A DNA stretch of 64,000 nt from Diplodia intermedia (lineage: Eukaryota > Ascomycota > Dothideomycetes > Botryosphaeriales > Botryosphaeriaceae). This document shows, piece after piece, positions 54,774 through 64,000 of the stretch (its first letter is position 1; every line of letters starts with the position of its first letter). Where the stretch lies: assembly GCA_021495925.1 (NCBI GenBank), contig JAKEKT010000040.1, positions 62,001-126,000 on the forward strand, given 5' to 3'. The translations under genes and the position numbers were made by a program. Below the pieces are notes generated by a model that saw nothing but the letters and a program-made list of their open reading frames with translations, ran no database searches and had not been told where the DNA came from.

Positions 54774-57700
54774 ATGAACGGCCTCAATGCTTTGGTCGTC
54801 GGCCTGCGACGCCCCGCCGCGTTGCTGCCGCCGCTGAACGCCCGCCATGTGTTCCGACGCTCCGCCTTCACCCAGCCTGACCGCCTCGACTTCCGCGCCA
54901 TTGACGCGAAATGGCGCCAGCGATGGGCTGACGCTGCCCGCACCCGCGACACCAGGCCTACTGGCCGCGAGAAGGCCTATGTTCTCCCCATGTTCCCGTA
55001 CCCGTCCGGCATTCTCCACCTCGGCCATCTCCGCGTCTACACCATCTCCGACGTGCTCGCCCGCTTCAAGCACATGCAAGGCTACGATGTAATACACCCA
55101 ATGGGCTGGGACTCGTTCGGTCTGCCTGCTGAGAATGCGGCTATCGAGCGAGGAGTCGATCCCGCCGAGTGGACTGCGTCCAACATCGCCAAGATGAAGG
55201 AGCAGCTGGAGGCAATGAACGGCCGGTGGGACTGGAACAGGGTACGTCGGGGCCCGGCCCAGCCTCGTTCATCCGTAGCTAATGCAATTGACTGTCCTCC
55301 AGGAATTCATGACCTGTGATCCTTCCTTTTACAAGCAAACACAACGCCTCTTCCTCCTCCTGCACAAACGTGGTCTAGCGTACCAGGCAAAGTCTCTCGT
55401 CAATTGGGATCCCGTCGAGAAAACCGTCCTCGCCAATGAGCAGGTCAACGCCGACGGCACTTCCTGGAGGTCTGGCGCCAAGGTTGAGCGCCTCAATCTC
55501 AAGCAGTGGTTCCTCCGCATTACCGACTTCAAGGAACCTCTCCTCAACGATCTCGACCTTTTGGCCAAGGACAATCGCTGGCCGGAACGTGTGCTGTCCA
55601 TGCAAAGGAATTGGATCGGAAAGTCCACAGGATCCAAGCTCCACTTCCAGATTGAGAGTTCTCCCGAGTCCAAGTCCCTCGCCAATGTCGAAGTCTTCAC
55701 AACCCGTGCCGATACTCTATTTGGTGTCCAATACATCGCCCTTTCCCTCAAACATCCCCTGGTACAGGAATTGGCCAAGACAAACCTGTTTCTGAGGACT
55801 TTCTTGGACAAGGCCAATGGATTGCCCCTGGATTCCAAGGATGGCTATCTTCTCCCCGGAGTATACGCCATCAACCCGGCATCCGCATTCGCCACGCCCG
55901 ACACCAAGGTTCAGAACCAGCTGCCTGTCTACGTAGCTCCCTATGTCCTGGATGACTATGGATCGGGAGCGGTCATGGGTGTGCCTGGCCATGATACTCG
56001 TGACCTCGCTTTTTGGAAGAAGAACCGGGGTCGCGAGCCCATCATTACCGTGGTGACTCCTGATGGTGCCGATACATCTGCTAAACAGGGAGAGGCGTTT
56101 GTCCACAAAGGCAAGCTCACCAAAGCATGCGGTCCTTTCAAAGGCCTTGACTCGGACACCGCCATCAACCAGATCGTCTCGGAATTAGCCGGTAAAGGGT
56201 ACAATGCTGAGCATGTGGACAATTGGCGTCTCCGCGACTGGCTGATCAGCCGTCAGCGGTATTGGGGAACTCCGATCCCGATTATCCACTGCAAGTCTTG
56301 TGGGGCCGTTCCTGTGCCGGAATCCGACCTCCCGGTTGAACTGCCCAAGTTGAAGTCCGGGCAGATGCTTGGCAAAGGCGGTAACCCGTTGGCCGATATT
56401 CCTGAATTCGTAAACACTACTTGCCCGAAGTGCAAGAGCGCGGCTACTCGCGAGACAGACACGATGGATACGTTCATGGATTCTTCCTGGTACTTCGTCC
56501 GCTTTGCCGATCCGCACATTGAGCAGTCGCTCATCAGGCCCAAAGTCGCGGATGCCCGCCTTCCCGTGGACGTTTACATTGGTGGTGTTGAGCATGCCAT
56601 TCTCCACCTCCTCTACGCGCGCTTCATGTCCAAGTTCCTCTCTACTACTCCACTCTGGCCTAGCGGCGGGGGACCGGACAACAAGGGCGAGCCCTTTAGG
56701 AATCTCATTACGCAGGGCATGGTGCACGGCAAAACTTACACTGACCCGAAAACTGGCCGCTTCCTCAAGCCCGAGGAAGTTGATCAGTCGGACCGTTTCA
56801 ACCCAATCATCAAGGAGACAGGCAAAACTGCCAAGGTCAGCTATGAGAAAATGTCCAAAAGCAAGTACAACGGAGTGGATCCCGGTGAATGCATTGCCAA
56901 GTACGGCGCCGACACGACGCGTGCACACATGCTCTTCCAAGCTCCCGTCAGCGAAGTCCTCGAATGGGACGAGAGTAAAATCACGGGAATCCAGCGATGG
57001 CTGCAGCGCGTCTGGCGCGTCACCAACTGGGCCGCCAACTCGAAGATGCCCGAGCATTACTACAACCAAAAGCTCAAGGACATTGTCATCGCCGACGACA
57101 TCACCCTGGCCCTGCACCAGACGATCAAATCCGTCACCACCTCGCTGTCCTCGACCTACTCGCTCAACACCGTCGTCTCCGACCTCACCAAGCTGACCAA
57201 CACCCTCGACGACCTGCACGCCAAAGCCCTCATGGACGACAGCCTCGCCGTCCCCGGCGCCCAGATCTACTTCAACCAAGCCTACCACCGCGGCGTCAAG
57301 GGCCTGCTCACCATGCTCGCCCCCATCTGCCCCGCCTTCGCCGAAGAGTGCTGGGAAACGCTCCACCAGTCCACCGCCGCCGAGCAAGCCACGTGGTCCT
57401 CCAGCCTGACGTCCCACAACGGCACCCCGGCGCCCGCCATCCCGGCGCCCCCAGCCCCCACCAGCATCCCCAGCGTCTTCGACGCCCCCTTCCCCTCGCA
57501 CAGCGACGACCTCATCGCCGCCCTCTCCAACCGCACCCTCACCACGACGGTCCAGGTCAACGGCAAACACGCCTTCACCCTCACCCTGCCCGCGCCGCCC
57601 GACCACCTCCTCGCCGCCGACGCCGAGCACGCGCCCACCGCAAACGTCCACGTCGGCACCCCCCTCGACCCCCTCGCCGCCACCGACGCCCCCGCCACCG

Positions 57701-58038
57701 ACATCCCCACCGGGCACTTCGCCCGGCGCCCCTTTGAGCGCTGGGCCGCCGCCCACGTCTTCGCCTCGTCCCAGGGCGCCCGCCTCTTCGGCCCCCGCGG
57801 CCGCTTCGACCAGCTCGACCCCATGAAGCGCGTCCGCGCCCTCGTCGTCGTCAGGGGCGGCCGCACCGTCAACTTCGTCCTCGGGAAGATCACGAGGAAG
57901 AGTCTCAGGGCCATGACGGAGAGGGAGGCGAGGAGGTATGAGGATGAGGAGAGGGAGGAGGGGAGGAGGGAGAGGGAGGAGGAGAGGGAGCGGGGGAGGA
58001 AGGAGAAGGAGGAGGGGGAGGACCGGAAGAAGAAATGA
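54774..58038 (+). CDS. NAM2: Mitochondrial leucyl-tRNA synthetase
   Basis: Charges mitochondrial tRNA-Leu; in yeast and Neurospora the orthologues (NAM2, leu-5) also help group I intron splicing. Two exons, 54774-55241 and 55303-58038, give 1067 aa. The N-terminus is Arg-rich (LRRPAALLPPLNARHVFRRS), fitting a mitochondrial presequence. The class I HIGH motif is HLGH at 82-85 (PYPSGILHLGHLRVY); the editing domain has TTRADTLFGVQ near 289 and GVPGHDTRD near 382; KMSKS is at 672-676. The C-terminal anticodon-binding part is followed by LVVVRGGRTVNFVLGKITRK. An extra tail of about 35 residues, almost all Glu/Arg/Lys, ends the protein and is coded by a purine-only tract (57905-58035). The protein is somewhat longer than most mitochondrial LeuRS (about 900-1000). 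Confidence 0.95.
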
Positions 58039-58452
58039 TGAGAGAGAGACGGGGAGGGGAAGTTCGGTGATGTCGGAGATGGCAACGTTAGATTCTCTTT
58101 GGGAAAGAAGAAAGAAAAAAAGCAATAGGCCATGTATTATAGATGTCAATATGGAAGAAAAGAGAGAGTGTGCTCCATTCAATTATATATATATATGCAT
58201 ATTTCATGACAACGACGGCAAAATGCGAGGTGTGTGCCTCACAGCACCATGGTCTCGTTTTTTTTTTCCCTTCCCCCCTGCTCGCAACCAAAAATAAGAC
58301 TTATGCCGTCCCGCCCACATCTCGCATATTCACAATATTTCCAACACGTCTCAGAACATGCACACAAACCCAACAACCCAGCAACCGACCTCGACCATCC
58401 ATCCATTCCTCCAGGCCCCTCCCTCCACCAAACCATTCTCACTCACCGCTCC
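58039..58452. other. Convergent 3' flanks of LeuRS and ECM16
   Basis: Contains TATATATATATATG at about 58185-58197 on the + strand, a plausible 3'-end efficiency element for LeuRS, and a T-run near 58257-58267. No gene. Confidence 0.55.
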
Positions 58453-61400
58453 TCACGCATCCCCAACAACAACCCACCCCCTCCCACCCCCCACCTTCCG
58501 CTGCACCACCCTTCGCGCGGGCAACGGCCAGCCCAACCCACCGCGGCCCGTCTCGCCGACCAAACTCGGAACGACGTAGCACTCGCGCCTCTCCATACCA
58601 TCAGCAGCGTCGCGGCCCCTGTCGACGACCTTGCCGACGGGCTTGCCCCAGCGCAGCAGCGGGGTGCCCCGGGCGAGGGCGACGAGCTGGGCGCCGGTGA
58701 CGGGGCAGAGCGGGTGCATGCGGACCTTTGGTACGGTCGTTGCGCCGACGGATGATGGCGCGGCGCGTTGGAGGTGCGAGTAGATGATGTATTGCGGCAG
58801 GGACTTGGCGGGGAGGTGGGCGAGGACGGAGGAGGCGTGGATGAAGACGAAGGGGTTTTGTTGTTGTTGTTCCGCGCCGGCGGCGGCGGCGGCAGCGGAG
58901 GAGGGGCGGCGGTCGAGGGAGGGGAAGAGGGTGACGTAGGGGACGTCGGTGGCGCGCTTGGGCTTGCGGGCGGGGAGGTCGGCGGCGACGTCGGGGCACG
59001 TGTCGGCGCGCTGGGCGACGAGGTCGACGAAGCCGGCCGCGACCATGTAGTTGAGCTTGGCCATCTGGTCTTTGGTGGGCGGCGCCAGGGTGGGCTCGTG
59101 GCCGGCGAGGCCGCAGCGCGGGTTCTCCTTGCGGACGATGTTGGTGAGCTGCTGGCGCAGCTGGCTGGCTTCCTGCAGCGCCTTGAGCCGCAGGAACATG
59201 GCCGAGGCGAAGTCTTCCGGCGACCGCTTGCTCTCGGCGGCGAAGGCGCAGAGGGCGGCGAGGAGCTTGGCGGCGTCGCTGGTGCGGTCGAGTGCGGATA
59301 GGCTGGCGTGGGCGACGTTGTATGCTCTCCGCCGCTTTTCCTTCGCCTCGTCCTCGACATTATCTGCGTGAGTTCTGATGTGGTCGTCCTCGTCTTGTTG
59401 CGAAGCAAGGTTGAGTAGATTTTCCGGAATGAACACGTCGGGAACCGCGAGAGCAGAGACAAGAGCGATGGCGTAGGCCGCCAGACCGTGGTTCTGGCCA
59501 ACCACAAGTATGCGTGAAAAGCGCGGAGTGAGCGGATATACGGAAAGTTGTCGGCCTTGAGAGGTAATCTTCCCGTCACCGTCAATAGCGCCAAGGTATT
59601 GCAGCAGCTTCTCTGCCTTCGCAAGCTGCTGCCTATCTGGAGGTGTGGGGAACGGGTAGTTGACCACCTGGTGGATACCCATGCTCTTGAGTTGAAGTAC
59701 CAGGCCCTCGATGGGGGTCCGGAGGATTTCAGGCTCCGCGTACTCCTTGAAGTCCCTCTCGTACACAGCAGACGAGTAAAATCTGTAGCAGTGACCCGGT
59801 CCAGTACGACCGGCACGACCGGCACGTTGGTCTGCGCTGGCTTTGCTGATCCAGCCAACCTCAAAGCTCTGGACGCCTGTAGTTTGGTCGTATATTCTCT
59901 CCTTGGACCTGCCGCAATCAAAGACGTACCGGATCCCGGGGATTGTCAAACTGGTCTCAGCAACATTGGTGGCGAGGACAATCAAGCGCGAGCCATCTGG
60001 TGGGGACTCGAATATTCTCATCTGTTGTTTTGTGGGTAGTTGCGAATACAACGGGAGCACATGAACTTTCAGCGTTTGTGTCTCCTCGCCGTCTTCTGCA
60101 ATATCGAACTCCTTGTCGTCATCGTCATCGAGGCCGTGGATCTCTGACTCCGCATCAGAGCCATCGTCGTAGTCGTCCGGGTTATTTTCGTCACCGATTT
60201 CGAGGTCTTCAGCTTCGAGCGGGGCATCAGCGGCAGAGATACGAACCGGAGGCTGTTTGACCTCTGCTCCCTGTGTTGATGGGAATGCTTGCTTCAGCCG
60301 CTTAGCCAGTGTGGTGATCTCACTCTGACCAGTCATGAACACAAGCATCCCGCCAGGTGGCAGTTTCCTGTGACCTCGCTTGATCTTTTGGAACGCCTCC
60401 TCAACGTAATCCATCCTGGTTCGTCTCGCGAAATGGACCGTAACTGGGTACTGCCTCCCTTCTGCCTTGAGCAACGGGGGCGAGCCATTTCTGAAGAGAC
60501 GTGTATTTTCGGTGAAGTCGGAAATGCGGAGAGTGGCAGACATGATAATTAGCTTAAGAGGTTTGACCTTGGGATCTTCCTTCATAAGGTTTCGTCTCAA
60601 ATCGACAATACGGCTCATCATCCCGATGAGAATATCGGTGTTGACGCTACGTTCGTGTGCTTCATCGATGACAATGGCAGAGTAGCCAGGCAAGCGGATA
60701 TCTTGAGCAATTTCGCGGAGCAAGATACCATCCGTCATGAACTTGATGGCTGTATCATCCCCTGTGGAAGAATCGAAACGGATCTGGTAGCCAACCCTCC
60801 TACCAGAGCTTCCAAGTTCCTGCCCCACGCGATTGGCCATGCTGACCGCCGCAACTCGTCGAGGTTGTGTGACGCCAATCGCGCCCGGTGTTGGACCTTT
60901 CGGATCTCCGTATCCGGCCTCGAATAAGAATTGTGGCACCTGGGTAGTTTTTCCACTACCTGTCGCTCCCCAAACGACAACAACATCATTGTTGTGGATT
61001 GCTTCCATGATCTTTTGTTCCTCAGCCACCACAGGGAGCTTCAAACGACCCTCCTGGACATCCTCAGGCCGCTCCACCGTTACACTGTACGCTTTCCTCC
61101 AGGCATCGGTCGCCGTGTTTGTCGCCAGTTCCGGTGGTAGAGGGTCTTCTTCGAGCGCTCGAGGTTGGAAAGGTTTTGCTGGCAATTGAGGAAGTGCTTC
61201 AATGTTAGTCGAAGGGGTATATCCGACCGTCTTGTTTCTCTCGGCTGTTGCCCAGGCTTTGAATGCTGAGGATCTCTCTTTCTTCTCCTGATTCTTCGCT
61301 TCATCATATTCTCCCTCGGACTCCTTGTCCGATTCCTCTTCGTCTGAGCTTCCTTCATCCTCATCTTCATCATCTGACCCCTCTGCCATCTCCTCATCTT

Positions 61401-62338
61401 CGTCCTCCGCGCCATCCTCTTCATCCGATACTGCACTCCACCCGCTAGCGCTACTGCGGTCGTCATCATCAGCAGAACCCTCTCCTTCTGAGCTGAAACC
61501 TTCCCATTCAGGCTCCACTTGAGGGGGCGTAAACTTCAAAGCTGGCTTCGCTGCCCTCTTTCTCTTTTTGATCACCGGTCTTCCATCCTCGTCCAGCTCC
61601 AGAGGTCTTTTCAATCCACTTCCGAAAGCAGCCGCAGGAGCCGTGGGTTTGTCCTCCTTGATCTGTTCCTCTTCATGCTTGGGCGCCGCAGCAGTTCCGT
61701 TTGTTGCTCTCTTCTGAGTGTTCTCGACCTTCTCATCGTTCTCTTCGTCTGAATCGGTATGGTAACCCAGGTCCTTCTTCTCTGGCCTCGATACGTCCTT
61801 GAGGATGGTGTCGTTCTTCTCGATATCAATTCCAGCTTCCTTCTCCCGTGCCGCCCGGGCAATAATTTCTCGTCTGGATTTGCTGATATGACTGAGCTGT
61901 CTCGCGCTCTGCATCAGGCTGGTATCGGTCTTGTACTCCGCAAGCTTCTTCATGATGTCAAGGTTCTCCTCTTTCTTAAGCTTGTTGTCCTATTGCGCCA
62001 AAGCCAATTAGCAGTTTCCCGCCATACTTCTTCAAAATCAAAAGCCCAGCGCATGCGCAATCGCATCCTCGGTCGCCAGCCTTTCAGGGACTTACAATGT
62101 ACTTGTCCATCCTTTTCTGCTTTTTCGCGCTGATCTTGCTCTGCGGCTGCTGCGCACGCAATTCGTCCCTCATCATATTCCTCTTCTCCTCCTTCTCCGC
62201 CTTGCCGGGCGGCAAGATGACGTCCGCGTTTGCATCGCCAGCAGATGCGACGCCGACCTTGGCGGCAGCTTTTTGGCGCTCTTCCTCCTCGCGCACGCGG
62301 TGCTTGTGCTTCCGCTGGCGGGGTACGAACTTGCCCAT
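58453..62338 (-). CDS. ECM16: DEAH-box RNA helicase Ecm16/Dhr1 (DHX37 orthologue)
   Basis: Nucleolar helicase that releases U3 snoRNA from pre-40S particles. Two exons, 62338-62096 and 61989-58453 (106-bp intron), give 1259 aa. The N-terminus MGKFVPRQRKHKHRVREEEE and SKISAKKQKRMDKYI match the Dhr1 start; acidic, Glu/Asp-rich linkers fill about 150-300. Helicase motifs: GATGSGKTT (about 422-430, ATP binding), TQPRRVAA, DEAH at 523-526, MSAT near 564, ATNVAETSLTIPG (motif V) and QRAGRAGR at 802-809. An Asp/Glu-rich insert sits between motifs IV and V, as in the family. HA2/OB-fold regions follow (LKSMGIHQVVNYPFPTPPDR; KLNYMVAAGFVDLVAQRADT). It shares a 406-bp divergent promoter with the proteasome chaperone gene. 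Confidence 0.95.
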
Positions 62339-62744
62339 GGTGAACGAGCGGCGAGGGAGATCCTGGACGGGGCCGAAAGGGTTGTTCGGTGTCGCGGACA
62401 ATATTTCGCGTCGCGGCAGGAAGCTCTGGGGAAAAAAAGTCGGGTCGGACGCGGCGGGCGGAAATAATCCTGGCCGGTCCTCTGCGGGCTCACCGGCAAA
62501 TGACTGGCTGTGTCTTTCTCGCGCCCGCTTCCCTGCCGGCGCTGCATGGCCCGAGCTCAATTCACCGCCCTCGGTGGTCGAGCCCATGCAAACGCCGATG
62601 CCCGCCCGCCAGCCAGCCAGCGCGAAGCTCGACGCCTAGAGCTTGGGCGCGTCTCAAGAAATCCAGCAACAGACGCCCGACGACGAGCCCGAGTTCGCCA
62701 ACGAAAAGCCCGAGACGGTCCGTCGCAGAGCAAGCAGTTCCAGC
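62339..62744. promoter_or_regulatory. Bidirectional promoter: ECM16 / proteasome chaperone 3
   Basis: About 400 bp between divergent starts. On the + side an ATG at 62586 opens a 17-codon frame ending TAG at 62637-62639, in the same register as the chaperone; it could be an upstream ORF that lowers translation. Confidence 0.55.
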
Positions 62745-63329
62745 ATGCCGGATTTCCCAGTCACCCCCGAGGCCTTCCCCGCCAGCACGCGCACCGCCGC
62801 CGGCGACGTGGACGGCGTGCACACGGACGTCATGGTGGTGCGGTTCGCCGACAAGATCATGGTGACCATCGTGCAGGGCGGACGCCTGGCGCATTGGGTA
62901 CGGACGGCAGCCCTGCAGCCCCATTCCTCACCTCCACACCCCGCCTCCATTCCGAAGGCTCGTTTTCTCATTACGTGGTGCTGACGGTTACATTTTTCAC
63001 GCACAAAAAAGGTCCATGTTCCTCTCGACCACCCAACCGCCGACCCCCTCTCCGCCGCCGCCCCGCCTACCTCCTTCGAAGATGGTGACCCCGCGTCCAG
63101 CCTCGACCTTCTCCCCATGTCACATTTGACTGCGACAACGGTGCTGGGTGGGACGGTGCCAGAGCGCGACACGGCGGGGCAGCTTGTTGCGGCGCAAGTG
63201 GCAAGCACAATCGCGACGAAAGATCCCGATGAGAAGCGGCTTGTGGTTGTGGGGATGGGATTTGAGAGGAAGGATATGAGCAGGGAGGCTTTTGTGGATT
63301 TGGTGGGGTTGGTAATGGGGTGCTTGTAG
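62745..63329 (+). CDS. Proteasome assembly chaperone 3 (PSMG3/Irc25 type)
   Basis: Pairs with chaperone 4 to set up the 20S alpha ring. Two exons, 62745-62897 and 63012-63329 (114-bp intron with GTGCTGACGG branch), give 156 aa. The fold signature is clear: HTDVMVVRFADKIMVTIVQG, GRLAHWVHVPLDHP across the splice, LTATTVLGGTVPERDTAGQL and KRLVVVGMGFERKDMSREAF, ending VDLVGLVMGCL. The start is the first ATG after an in-frame TAG at 62637-62639. Human PSMG3 is 122 aa and yeast Irc25 179, so the length fits. The loop after the first strand pair is longer than in human. Confidence 0.88.
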
Positions 63330-63873
63330 GTGGGAATATCTTTGTGGGAATAAGGCCTAGAGCGAGGCAACCAGCTCTCATGCGGGAGCCAAGTCTCGAA
63401 TGTGGGAACCAGGTCTCGAAAAAGAAAGTGGCGGCGGGAGATGGACAGCGCCTTTGACAATAATAGGAGGAGATATGGTCTAGTAAGGTCTCTCGGACTG
63501 TCTGTTCAATGTGGGGTCGTCGCGCTGATGGTCACAGGCATCTTTACGTTGGGGCCAAGCACAGGAAGATACCAAGTCGGTTCGCTTATCATTGCAGCAG
63601 TGAATGGGCAGTTGGAGCGTCCATTTGGCCATGAGTGCATAACATCTTTATGATCAAGGGTAGCAGACTCCGCAGAGTCGCGTTAATTCCTTCGTAGAAC
63701 CACGATACCCGATGCCATCCGATAACATGAACCACTCGTCTATGAGCTGTTTTGCCCGTCTTGACCCTAAACGCCGTGTCCCTCTTCATGGAGAAGCTGA
63801 TCCCTCGAACCTCAATCCGAGCATTTTCCCATCCAACGCCGAACCATGCGTGATTTTCGTGATTGCTCTCGCT
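63330..63873. other. Convergent 3' flanks, no gene seen
   Basis: About 540 bp between the chaperone gene and the gene entering from the right. Near 63361-63420 a short phrase recurs twice, CGGGAGCCAAGTCTCGAATG and GTGGGAACCAGGTCTCGAAA. Confidence 0.5.
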
Positions 63874-64000
63874 CTATGCCGTTGCTGCATTCTCCTCGCG
63901 CATCTTTGTGATTATGGAATCGACATCGTCCATGGACGTAGCATCCAGCTTCTTTCCTCCGTGATACGAATCCGGCAAGTGCTGTAGAGCGGCGTCAAGG
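63874..64000 (-). CDS. C-terminal 42 codons of a gene running off the right edge
   Basis: On the - strand the frame enters from the window end and stops at TAG (63874-63876). It reads LDAALQHLPDSYHGGKKLDA then SMDDVDSIITKMREENAATA. It is acidic, helical and protein-like, typical of a conserved C-terminus. Too short to identify. The + strand frame over it is the mirror. Confidence 0.55.
   Translation of the reverse strand, partial: LDAALQHLPDSYHGGKKLDATSMDDVDSIITKMREENAATA

Noticed and set aside
56185..58182. - strand frame of 665 codons
   Set aside because: Antisense to leucyl-tRNA synthetase; Gly/Glu/Val-rich mirror composition without motifs.
1..64000. CRISPR array, bacterial operon, or biosynthetic cluster
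   Set aside because: No regularly spaced identical repeats, no bacterial ribosome sites and no PKS/NRPS/terpene genes were seen.

Overview
This window looks like nuclear DNA of a filamentous ascomycete (Pezizomycotina). The genes have short introns (about 45-115 bp) with GT..AG ends and CTGAC/CTAAC-type branch sites. A HET-domain gene and a SesA-type STAND N-terminal-domain gene are present. The left 14 kb carries mutations typical of repeat-induced point mutation (RIP). I cannot name the species.

Left 14.1 kb: a dead retrotransposon nest. A Copia-type element on the + strand enters from the left edge. Inside its reverse transcriptase a complete chromodomain-type Gypsy element is inserted on the - strand, with two 778-bp LTRs (3358-4135 and 11027-11804) and a 5-bp target duplication GTAAG. 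Both elements are so rich in TAG/TAA and so poor in CpA/TpG that no long reading frame survives, but domains can still be read through the stops. Normal gene-bearing DNA begins abruptly near 14.15 kb.

14-39 kb: an allantoate-permease-like MFS transporter; a SesA-domain protein whose spliced tail holds two HET-s-like pseudo-repeats; tRNA-Thr(AGT); a fungal protein with an LPPELR box; a 6-kb gene-poor gap; a Rax1-like RGS membrane protein; dolichyldiphosphatase (CAX4); a CorA-like gene broken by one TGA; and an unusual protein kinase facing it.

39-48 kb: a gene-poor stretch with four copies of a degenerate 150-163 bp tandem repeat, a TATA-led region rich in splice signals, the 3' exons of an unrecognised spliced gene, two unknown - strand proteins and a possible frameshifted membrane protein.

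48-64 kb: dense housekeeping genes. These are a HET-domain protein, the replication factor SLD7, a LAT-type amino-acid/methionine permease divergent from mitochondrial leucyl-tRNA synthetase, and the DEAH helicase Ecm16/Dhr1 (ribosome biogenesis) divergent from a proteasome assembly chaperone 3 gene. The last 42 codons of another - strand gene lie at the right edge.

No operon-like pathway links the genes. The two themes worth following are genome defence (RIP on nested elements) and allorecognition/cell death (the SesA protein with amyloid-like repeats and the HET gene). Gene models were spliced by eye from reading-frame continuity and family resemblance; no alignment or database search was run.
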